Source: UBA6215 sp964484255 | GTDB taxonomy: Bacteria; Omnitrophota; Gorgyraeia; Pluralincolimonadales; Pluralincolimonadaceae | Length of the DNA stretch: 64,000 nucleotides | Direction of reading: 5' to 3' | Assembly: GCA_964484255.1 (NCBI GenBank) | Contig: CAZAEH010000003.1 | Coordinates: 1 to 64,000 of the forward strand | Part shown: positions 57,401 through 62,537 of the stretch, one piece after another | How positions within the stretch are numbered: the stretch's first letter is position 1 | How the letters are laid out: each line of letters starts with the position of its first letter | Translations under genes and position numbers: made by a program | The notes under the pieces: model-generated | What the model was told of the DNA's origin: nothing | Seen by the model: the letters and a program-made list of their open reading frames with translations, nothing else | Database searches by the model: none

Positions 57401-57790
57401 CTGGGCAAGGTAAAAGCCGTGTTCATATTTACTATCCTGTTGACACTCCTGCTCTATTTTGCCTCAGAGTTCAACGCGAAATGCTATTCTCACTGGTTAT
57501 GGGTTTTTGTGGTGTTAGAGGCAGCGTATATGCTAATCCTGAACGTAGAGCATACCTCCGATGACAGGGTCTACCTGGGCAAGTTTTACAGCAGCGTGAT
57601 CATCAATGATTTTAACAGGCTTAATGAGAACGTCAGGGCAATGGAAGATATCTGGAAGAAACTGGACCGCGCCTACAAAGCCAAGCTTGTGAGGATCTAT
57701 GAGGATGAGGTGAGAGCCAAGAAAGCGGTCACGATCTATATGTCCAGGTGTATAAAGGCGTTCTCGACAGACTTCCAGAAGATTACCTAG
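48431..57790 (+). CDS. Giant membrane protein: alpha/alpha-toroid-like domain fused to GT48-like glucan synthase
   Basis: 3119 residues, uninterrupted. An N-terminal membrane anchor (residues about 11-25) leads to a region probably in the periplasm. Residues about 55-480 look like an alpha/alpha toroid of glycoside hydrolase or epimerase type (NAWWGISFIREFQLSG, RRAEFLINLQADNGG). Residues 500-1600 are unrecognised, with recurring DLPE segments. A membrane helix near 1604-1622 and four more between 1920 and 2085 precede the catalytic part. This follows eukaryotic 1,3-beta-glucan synthases (GT48) motif by motif: ASERIRIYINSW and LPSLTAMITAFNEP (about 2200), RLNHLIGFYRPQWEEFV (2232), GKPSGLNQAL (2422), FFDAN with VED and KIPVALSEF (2443 onward), FYGHSAII (2513), SEDI (2537), FGKGRETSYFTS and LTKWAMGSSDAAIGR (2561-2590). 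About eight C-terminal membrane helices follow. The predicted reaction is polymer synthesis from a nucleotide sugar at the inner membrane. Confidence 0.8.
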   Translation: MRPEMAKNGKKVIIVLIAVLAVLLAMRSCHRPAFKASVREPSPAEPEKAIPVTAANPLDNSKQKDGPINAGELATFILEWSDPGTGLVPTMIAKSGEKNPFAEMSYVYPQALAHQNMVMAGQHEFSSKVAGLLMERGETRDIPNGLNVRTGLSEDPLITAGPNAWWGISFIREFQLSGDEKWLAAAERRAEFLINLQADNGGIRKYPFQGNTEYYAKSTEENLDCYVLFGMLYDITGNGVYKNAMDNILKWMVSSGVYNIKGGYFTAGTSKDEINDVYATDANALAIIILGPEVLDSEFGVKFGGIRTSRRLLENLERARVKVDYLHPSGVKVKNVEGFDFTDKFGRPGRKPVLSPEFSSQVALAYLVMAKHARDKGDNETAVKFVDTAKLYLDNLGRMAARMGVSASLPYASEKGIRRYPFDNWLTPQADADISATWTSFPLSGFNPFDLNGFALRDSLKDIAKWMNEQGKVTKPSKAIVIPEQERVISEAELIAQREASRDAALKKPIVYYKVLYDQVLKDATIARKRAIAVLMTSYNCWFDGVLDTQKRDYDVIGVDGGFKIIYKKFSDLPEPLSKAIRSEYAYFDDSTGIKWRIAPKYNLRLDGNYKPYYAFEIDGDYNIVRQFSSENDLPEANREDLKNQAQQFQSAKDLPEGHLIARYFTALEVDADMNILQYYDSVEDLPGLVSKVPITEQEYKKYVNAQDWQRADLISAGVVPDDKGMLATQERGMYYARVLGLDETRRLRVGGVSVKSGQEIVMGTKFNLTNWRTSETSKLNAVKYERGLIEGMVIKPRKEFTGSRPTPTQPLWIYLGNDVIASETKEFKERLLELLKRVREEKDAQTRLELIEQYDRLSNELAWYDDDGFIHVIYYGAKAAEKRLGEFEVAKERAESTLRSYESILGKDEFGRDLRDASGRVWLKVVNEATGRVLYVEVYDIAGNLETIYSENIQIDPLTKVVTSDIRTDIEYDKDTLQVVGGHTYRTDENGEWLSDLSESIFKGYTPDKKYFVSEVHVFARDEDGRIIFEDGKARYTKKIEYYTPEGDISAQIVKNIITIVKYGPDQEVTKEVFLESPGKTLSDEVPNLENLTQGLAWVRRYKTTGKIMNFKEALTKSLTSLPEGERERQAILILNRLGAEKVGRVSDSLVLEENEVTNNLIGDPNAPGETPYFVFYEPGDSLGRQRLIVRGGTIEVPVDWIAETEIPAKTLTFNLAGELVSISDVDNSVRADSILSPKYIKRMEPLGIYADTLLPQMKKRIFRMVTGEDGLPHFTNTVAITTVSYMIPDDVLGRELVNVKFVMLGDETTLHKGSKLKLKKNMFGRDTLLESWKDDRGEDRTRAIAKKEDTVIYEWYKEGLEVDELRELLKSEYGKLIKRKALDEAMNNIEKAPFGTLPGYHIIEPGGRVGEIKYFSGTLEYPRSVFSHPMIKIPYEPEVKPFKLPDGPPIRGVKYGVLNSDYAFYDVHSLSGQLIVLERRFIILRLMNILPIQGGRQTEYYDPLVPYSYLRPIKIERYFKPGTQPEGTQPGTQIVAVFLGDASVYHRNGWQTQTFLERRPFDIEHWIRSDYEFDDNGVYKYKKEHIESSSVYLMKTIRWQKPLLSAVLFAGALFMSGYISRRRLKAGRTRRIKVAEDEARVQAPPKGAIAPFNKALLERSNVPEEVKKACIDVYEGNKPPSVLFAVVMEKFRPLLEERFRGFGADPSRHTAGINVIIKRIADRIGREEIILGNLFAVEAREFEKWSAKNGSGIRLSGLGNKPDELALVALFRLIFDESVEFRAAVPGFRNYLLDKSLGILRSGKGPDVLKEIRSDVQVFIEALRPGYDKKLGLIKEYIFTYDDMNDLFEGKRPGFITSFAKLAGASAEQKLLFLATKGGKEPSSDPKSYKSYAWMKTFPDKAGIPQFVDNLRRFWEFLVPIFSVVTLGGAAIALKLLPFAGRIEQLSVHLVGILSPIARLSPNVLAVFIEITLLILAGVMLTVLLMKRSLGNYRPAHLASAESSEIRRSTRLFWVMFFSASYLWGLFSIFVIIWTVRIIIKLTFVNAGWGLFINSSALLLTFTFILSSFFSLFYIIIALIGFYRGKREGVGQVISWGQLRRKFGLSMQRFSDVMMPSGGQASGRADETWKSYWNAMIKELHDYYIISGREKESLVYSSGNPAPKIDRPPRAEEASERIRIYINSWLMELPKAESWTDLPSLTAMITAFNEPVSFTFDELNGCDRGAEVTRLNHLIGFYRPQWEEFVNRLGSSDLGQFVTREQLKLLFGLKRLPEGLPEQLREKIRKWANLTVQCVEKTVVEVYKIRDAFAMYARICYPGFSDGEIERMVSEKVQILLNYEGYHSPATKDSDRIALRRLMKEMPKLNVYWSASDADYTSGEDETAVAYFKGGDCGLHRYDEASGRIELIETAPFVAPVKKGKPSGLNQALPFIKGETVLFFDANCSVRVEDAVKIPVALSEFRNDPALGEVLFAEYIFNKNYSWISQAIGFNEETFVSVTQRTLNIFQACGFYGHSAIIRTDMITAAGGFPQDYISEDILLATSLWKKGFRTAHKEYLLFGKGRETSYFTSLVPLTKWAMGSSDAAIGRVIPGILDSEKLHVAQKFMLMFGFSFFYQTPLMFIINFLYLWLMICWGINGFMAVPYPIVFGILGLLFNQSITATGIAYLLEHFGFRKSFSAYLRLVAKNHFFYASVIPAYAFGFLAGLKGKAIFIISPKGWNLGHLPLKIIWGEKRDILKASMFSTIIGLPLAYVAVATKSMPLWLSPFIPFLPFAIVALMYTAGVKWNKIGIPYLKNWRDEVVPDGDIGKMSVIKLQMIYAVVLLVFTGVGFVMWGLIFSSLAVKALFIFSALYISTTLSFIIMPLFAHSQPIALFKELTISRFWNFVIMPLLFVCVVLGISSIASGPATASPESVVYTLLGISSLIGWALLKWKLSGYTRLNKWLKNNLQGYPAASSVQKSDLMDDMYFSHQELIQSDRQAEIRYNRVLGKVKAVFIFTILLTLLLYFASEFNAKCYSHWLWVFVVLEAAYMLILNVEHTSDDRVYLGKFYSSVIINDFNRLNENVRAMEDIWKKLDRAYKAKLVRIYEDEVRAKKAVTIYMSRCIKAFSTDFQKIT

Positions 57791-59162
57791 TGTTGTAGCT
57801 TTCCTTCAGGACTTCGTGATAGTAAAGCCAATCGTCACTAACCTTCTTCATAGCGCTATAGAGGTTCCTGTAATCATCATAGATGTCGCATTCGAACTCT
57901 ATATTACGCCTTCCGCTTAAGAAATTGGCGAACAGCTTGTAGTTCATCTCTTTACGCAGGAAGTTCTTCTTTTTAAGGGCATAGAAGAGAGAGCCGTTGC
58001 CCTCGAAGCAATTCATTATCCTGACCCATTCGCAGGCTATGAAGATGCAATTCTTATAGCTTCCAAAAAGATCGATAGTATCGCAATCGATAAATACGCA
58101 CGATTCCAGTTTACTCGAAGGCTTTATCTTCTTGCTCCTGACGAAATAATTGCCGTATTCATCCGGCTTAGCTATTTGTGCAGTAAGTTTTCTCAAAAGT
58201 TCCAGGTAGGTCATTATATTCGACGCCCAGTCTATCCAGTATCCTTTGGCTACCGCGCCGCCTACGCTTATCTCATATTGCTGCAGGCATTCACGCATGG
58301 CCAACTGTATCTTTGAGAGGGCTTTTTTGTTGAGGACAAGGGATTCGCAGACAAGTTTATTGAAGCTCCATTCAGTTGCGTTCAAGTGGGTGATGAAGTC
58401 CTTGTTCTTTTCCTTTGAACAGAAAAGATCAAGAGCATTTTGGAGCTTGTCTATGCCTTCCTTGGTCATAAAAAGCTGGAAAGTATTTGCCAGCGTCATG
58501 TTCTTTCCGAATTTGGGTATTAATTTCTCGTCAAAGGTCTTCTCGTAGAAGCATGAAATGGAGTTGTCCTCTCCGAGTTTTGCCGTTCCCAGGCTTCCCA
58601 GAGCCTTGTTTATCTGGACGGGAGTGAAGAGCATGGAAGCGGTATTTTTGTTAAGGGATTTGAGGAGCCCGCCGATATCTATATCTGAGTAGTCGAAATA
58701 CTGGTCTATGGGTAATATTACTACCGTATTTTTTAAAAGCGGGATACTTTTTGCTATGCAGGGAAGAAGCATATCCGGCGCCCTGCCTTCGGGGAATCTT
58801 ATGCTTGCCTTTGACGGGGTCCCGAACTCATAAGAGAGGGGGAAGATCCTGGTGGCCAATCCGGCGTCATGTATGTATATAATAGTATCGAAGGAATCGA
58901 GCTTTTTCTTTGACAGGAGTTTTTTTATGCGCTCGTGCGTCCTGAGGTAACCGGTAAGGTTTCCCCTGGTCTGTCCGAGCTCCGCCATGCCTATAAGCTC
59001 GACCTCTATTACCTTGTTGTATTTTTCCCTTAGTTTCTTTTTGAAGAACTGCCTTAGATCAGGCGAGAATTCAAGTTTGTCGTAGGAATTCAATACAAGA
59101 AGAACGCGGTCCGCGACCTCGTTCTTGACCTTAAGGTTTTCACTGCAATTCGTATTAGCCAT
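57783..59162 (-). CDS. Divergent sugar-1-phosphate nucleotidyltransferase-like protein
   Basis: 459 residues. The order of motifs resembles NDP-sugar pyrophosphorylases: DAGLATRIFPLSYEFGTPSKA for the nucleotide loop, VVILPIDQYFDYSDID for the metal-binding Asp, TAKLGEDNSISCFYEK, and GYWIDWASNIMTYLELLRKL. C-terminal strands (SCVFIDCDTIDLFGSYKNCIFI) look like a short left-handed beta helix. The usual GGxGTR loop is degraded (GLATR), so activity is uncertain. The fucose-1-phosphate guanylyltransferase family is an alternative match. Its stop overlaps the stop of the giant synthase by eight bases, and its promoter leaves almost no leader. Supplying a nucleotide sugar to the synthase is a plausible but unproven role. 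Confidence 0.62.
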   Translation of the reverse strand: MANTNCSENLKVKNEVADRVLLVLNSYDKLEFSPDLRQFFKKKLREKYNKVIEVELIGMAELGQTRGNLTGYLRTHERIKKLLSKKKLDSFDTIIYIHDAGLATRIFPLSYEFGTPSKASIRFPEGRAPDMLLPCIAKSIPLLKNTVVILPIDQYFDYSDIDIGGLLKSLNKNTASMLFTPVQINKALGSLGTAKLGEDNSISCFYEKTFDEKLIPKFGKNMTLANTFQLFMTKEGIDKLQNALDLFCSKEKNKDFITHLNATEWSFNKLVCESLVLNKKALSKIQLAMRECLQQYEISVGGAVAKGYWIDWASNIMTYLELLRKLTAQIAKPDEYGNYFVRSKKIKPSSKLESCVFIDCDTIDLFGSYKNCIFIACEWVRIMNCFEGNGSLFYALKKKNFLRKEMNYKLFANFLSGRRNIEFECDIYDDYRNLYSAMKKVSDDWLYYHEVLKESYNTR

Positions 59163-59169
59163 TTAGGAA

Positions 59170-59198
59170 AATATACTCTTTTTTGCCAAAAAAGTCAA
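59170..59198 (-). promoter_or_regulatory. Sigma-70 promoter for the nucleotidyltransferase-like gene (leaderless)
   Basis: On the minus strand, TTGACT (59198-59193), 17-bp spacer, TATATT (59175-59170). The ATG starts at 59162, only seven bases beyond the -10 box, so the transcript should have no leader. Confidence 0.75.
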
Positions 59199-59213
59199 GT
59201 ATTTTACCGTACC

Positions 59214-59242
59214 TTGACAATTCTAACCCTATGTGGTATACT
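59214..59242 (+). promoter_or_regulatory. Sigma-70 promoter for cvpA-nif3-dnaG-rpoD
   Basis: TTGACA (59214-59219), 17-bp spacer, TATACT (59237-59242). It is back to back with the minus-strand promoter, the two -35 boxes being 15 bp apart. Transcription would start near 59249, which rules out the upstream in-frame ATG at 59231 or 59233 as a start. Confidence 0.8.
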
Positions 59243-59268
59243 TACTTCCAAATATCAGGAGAATGATC

Positions 59269-59787
59269 TTGCCGGAAGTCTTCCAGCGTGTCAATTGGGT
59301 TGATGTTTTAACCGTAATCCTTTTGTTAAGAACGTGTTATATCGGCGCCAGGACAGGTCTGTCGGTAGAGATTTTCAGGACAATAGGGGTAATATTGGGA
59401 TTATATGTTGCCGCCAAGTATTATTCTCCTCTTGGTAGCAGGATAAATGCCGGGTTCTCCCTTCCGCAAGACCTGGTAGACGGGTTCTCTTTTGTGTTAC
59501 TGGTGCTGCTTCCCATGCTGAGCCTTAAACTCATTGCTTTAGGGCTTACAAAGATCGTCAAGCTCTCTTTTGCCGACAAGATAGACAAGTGGGGAGGTTT
59601 TTTGGCCGGCCTTTTAAGGGGAGCCTTGCTGTTAAGCCTTCTCTTCATGTTGTTCAATATTTTAAATGTGGATTACCTGATAAGATCGGTTGATGAACGG
59701 TCGCTGTCGGGTCCTTACATCAAGCAGATGGTCCCGTATGCTTATAAGGTAGTCGAGAAGACCTCCCCGGAAGATAAATTGAAATAA
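59269..59787 (+). CDS. cvpA: CvpA family membrane protein
   Basis: 172 residues from a TTG at 59269, chosen because AGGAG (59257-59261) lies seven bases upstream. The in-frame ATG at 59263 is too close to it. The start VNWVDVLTVILLLRTCYIGARTGLSVEIFRTIG and four membrane helices match the CvpA (colicin V production) family, including the KWGGFLAGLLRGALLLSLLF helix. The family role is not well defined. In enterobacteria it affects envelope stability and colicin V export. It is the first gene after the promoter of the dnaG-rpoD operon. Confidence 0.88.
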   Translation: MPEVFQRVNWVDVLTVILLLRTCYIGARTGLSVEIFRTIGVILGLYVAAKYYSPLGSRINAGFSLPQDLVDGFSFVLLVLLPMLSLKLIALGLTKIVKLSFADKIDKWGGFLAGLLRGALLLSLLFMLFNILNVDYLIRSVDERSLSGPYIKQMVPYAYKVVEKTSPEDKLK

Positions 59788-59809
59788 TACAAATAGACAG
59801 GAGGAAAAA

Positions 59810-60769
59810 TTGAAGCTATCCAGGATTTACCGAAAAGTGGTAGAGGAAGGAATGGCCGCAGACCCGCGCGGCAGGGAGGCCGTGGCAAAGGTATTGGCCA
59901 AGGCAAAGAAGGATCTCGAGGCATTGAAAGAGGCCGACAAAAAATACTTTGATAAGGAAAGGCTCGAGAACCCTTATGCGGATACCAGGATACTTTACGG
60001 TGATGATTCTACCGAGGTAAAGCGCGCGATCGTCGGTGTAGATATGGAGGTCGGAGAGATAGTGCTCGCGGACAGGCTCAATGATAAAGGCAGGAAGATA
60101 GACCTGGTGATCGCGCATCACCCCGAAGGCCGCGCGTGGGCGAACTTCTACGAAGTAATGAATATGCAGCCCGATATCTGGGCTAAGTTCGGGGTCCCGA
60201 TAAACGTGGCCGAAGGCATAATGAGGGATAGGGTAAAAGAGGTTGAGCGCAGGGTCCTGCCTGCGAACCATACCCGTACCGTTGACGCCGCGAGGCTTCT
60301 TGACATTCCCATGATGTGCGCTCATACCCCGGCAGATAATCACGTGGTCACGTTCCTCCAAAAGATGATGGATGATAAGAAGCCCGAGACCGTATCGGAT
60401 GTAATAGATATCCTCAAGGGCATACCGGAATACCAGCAGGCAATGAAGGTGAACGCAGGACCGCGCGTATTCTTCGGTGATGCCAGGAACAGGGCAGGCA
60501 AGGTCTTTGTGGATATGACCGGCGGTACGGAAGGCCCGACGAACATGTTCGAAAAACTCGAAGCTGCCGGTGTAGGTACTATAATAGCTATGCACCTCGG
60601 GGAAGACCACCTCAAGAACGCCCAAAAAGGGCATATGAACATAGTGATCGCAGGCCACATTTCGAGCGATAACCTAGGTCTTAACCTGCTATTCGACAAG
60701 ATAGAGAAGGAAGGCAGGATAGAGTTTATCGGTTGCTCGGGTTTCGAAAGGATAAGCCGCAGGAAATAA
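59810..60769 (+). CDS. NIF3/DUF34 family metal-binding protein
   Basis: 319 residues, TTG start at 59810 after a strong CAGGAGG. NIF3 family metal ligands are visible in VIAHHPEGRAW, MCAHTPADNHV and VIAGHISSDNLG, with MHLGEDHL between. The first 70 residues are charged and helical (VAKVLAKAKKDLEALKEADKKYFDKERLENPYADT) and look like an addition to the usual core. Members are often named GTP cyclohydrolase I type 2, but the true reaction is not established. Its stop overlaps the dnaG start by one base. Confidence 0.85.
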   Translation: MKLSRIYRKVVEEGMAADPRGREAVAKVLAKAKKDLEALKEADKKYFDKERLENPYADTRILYGDDSTEVKRAIVGVDMEVGEIVLADRLNDKGRKIDLVIAHHPEGRAWANFYEVMNMQPDIWAKFGVPINVAEGIMRDRVKEVERRVLPANHTRTVDAARLLDIPMMCAHTPADNHVVTFLQKMMDDKKPETVSDVIDILKGIPEYQQAMKVNAGPRVFFGDARNRAGKVFVDMTGGTEGPTNMFEKLEAAGVGTIIAMHLGEDHLKNAQKGHMNIVIAGHISSDNLGLNLLFDKIEKEGRIEFIGCSGFERISRRK

Positions 60770-62535
60770 TGGCGTTTTCGGAGCAGCTGTTAGAAGAAGT
60801 ACAAAGCAAGTCGGATATAGTAGAGGTCGTCGGGAGCTATATACCTCTAAGGCGTGCCGGCAGGAACTATAAGGCCAATTGCCCGTTCCATAAGGAAAAG
60901 ACGCCTTCATTTATGGTAAGCCCTTCCAAGCAGATTTACCATTGCTTCGGATGCGGCGCAGGCGGTAACGTCTTCGGGTTCGTAATGAAAATGGAAAATA
61001 TAGATTTCCCGGAGGCGGTCAGGATACTGGCGAAGAGAGCCGGAGTGCCGTTGCCGAGTTTTACGCGCGGCCAGTTTGAAACAAGCAGTTACGCTGTCCA
61101 GATATACAGGGCCAACGAATTGGCCGCCGAGTTTTACCGTTCCATGCTCTCAAAGACGGAAGCGGGTAAACGTGCCGGGGCATACCTTAAAAGCCGGGGC
61201 GTGAACGATAAGACTGCCGAAAAAACGGGTCTCGGGTTTGCGCCGGATGGCTGGAGCGAGCTGATAAATTACGCCAAGGCTAAAGGTGTAGGTGCAGACC
61301 TGCTGGAACGGGCCGGGTTGGTCCTGCCGGGCGAAAAAGGCGGTCACTACGACAGGTTCAGGAACAAGATCATATTCCCGATCTTCGACATAAAGGGCAA
61401 GGTAGTTGCTTTCGGTGCAAGGGTGCTGGATAACTCTTTACCCAAGTACATAAATTCCCCTGAAACGGAAGTATATGTAAAGAGCAGGCATCTTTACGGG
61501 TTTAATTTTTCGGTGCAGGCTGTAAGGGAAAAGGACCTTTGCATCATAGTAGAGGGATACCTCGATTTTCTCATCCCTTATCAGGAAGGCCTGTTCAATA
61601 TTGCAGCTTCCCTCGGTACAAGCTTGACGGATTCGCAGGCCAGGCTGATAAGAAGGTATACCAAGAACGTAGTGATGCTTTACGACGGAGATGCCGCCGG
61701 GGAATCGGCTTCCTTGCGGGGGCTCGACATATTCCTGCAGGAAGGCATGTCGGTTAGGGTTGCGGTCCTGCCGAAAGGCTTTGACCCGGATTCATTCGTG
61801 CGCAGCAAGGGTGTCGCGGCGCTGGAATCGCTGGTTAATTCCGCATCGGACCTTTTTGAGTATAAACTGGGAGTACTGGAATCCAGGCATGACAGCCGCA
61901 GTTCTACGGGAAAAGCAAAGATATGTTCGGAGATGCTGCCGACCATAGCTAAAGTTACCGATGCCGTTCTTAAGTTCGAATATATAAAGCATTTGTCGGA
62001 AAAGCTGCATATAAGGGAAGAGGCGTTGCTGTCGGAGATCAAGAAGGTCAAGCCTGACCGCGGGTATGAGTTTTCGGAAGAGGTCGTATCTGACGAGAAG
62101 CAGCAGGCGGCCATGGCCGAGAAGATAATAATAGGGCTTATGCTCGACGACAATGAGTTCGTTGAGCAGGTCAAAGGCAGTTTAAAGCCGTCGGATTTTG
62201 AGGATGCATCCGCCAGGAAAGTGGCGGAAGAGATATTTGCACTGGCGAACGGAAAGTCAGCCGGCCCTTCGCAGTTGATAAACAGGCTTTCCGAGCCGGA
62301 GCTTACCAGGCTTATAGCGGAATCCACGAGTATAGTGGATGACATAAAGGATAAACAGAAGAACCTCGAGGATTGCATAAGATGGATAAAGTACAAGCAC
62401 GCGGAATCGAGGCTCTCCGAATTGCAAAACCTTATCAAAGCTGCCCAGATGATGGGAGACGAGGGCAAGGTCAGCCAGCTTGTGGCCGAATATAGCGGGT
62501 TGGTTAAATGCCGGAAAGAGTTTGTAAGGAGATGA
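60769..62535 (+). CDS. dnaG: DNA primase DnaG
   Basis: 588 residues from the ATG at 60769, which gives the family start SEQLLEEVQSKSDIVEVVGSYI. The N-terminal zinc site is CPFHKEKTPSF with CFGCGAGGNVF. The central TOPRIM region has IIVEGYLDFL and MLYDGDAAGESASLRGLDIF, and the C-terminal domain is the DnaB-interacting helical region. It makes RNA primers for replication. The gene lies directly upstream of rpoD, as in the classical macromolecular synthesis operon. Confidence 0.96.
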   Translation: MAFSEQLLEEVQSKSDIVEVVGSYIPLRRAGRNYKANCPFHKEKTPSFMVSPSKQIYHCFGCGAGGNVFGFVMKMENIDFPEAVRILAKRAGVPLPSFTRGQFETSSYAVQIYRANELAAEFYRSMLSKTEAGKRAGAYLKSRGVNDKTAEKTGLGFAPDGWSELINYAKAKGVGADLLERAGLVLPGEKGGHYDRFRNKIIFPIFDIKGKVVAFGARVLDNSLPKYINSPETEVYVKSRHLYGFNFSVQAVREKDLCIIVEGYLDFLIPYQEGLFNIAASLGTSLTDSQARLIRRYTKNVVMLYDGDAAGESASLRGLDIFLQEGMSVRVAVLPKGFDPDSFVRSKGVAALESLVNSASDLFEYKLGVLESRHDSRSSTGKAKICSEMLPTIAKVTDAVLKFEYIKHLSEKLHIREEALLSEIKKVKPDRGYEFSEEVVSDEKQQAAMAEKIIIGLMLDDNEFVEQVKGSLKPSDFEDASARKVAEEIFALANGKSAGPSQLINRLSEPELTRLIAESTSIVDDIKDKQKNLEDCIRWIKYKHAESRLSELQNLIKAAQMMGDEGKVSQLVAEYSGLVKCRKEFVRR

Positions 62536-62537
62536 CT

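Noticed and set aside
48431..57790. Cyclic beta-1,2-glucan synthase (GT84 plus glycoside hydrolase) as identity of the giant protein
   Set aside because: The overall idea of a large fusion with a toroid fits, but the catalytic motifs match GT48 order rather than the D-D-D-QxxRW pattern of GT2/GT84-type synthases.
59233..59268. Upstream start for cvpA at 59233
   Set aside because: It lies within the -10 box of the promoter, before the expected transcription start.
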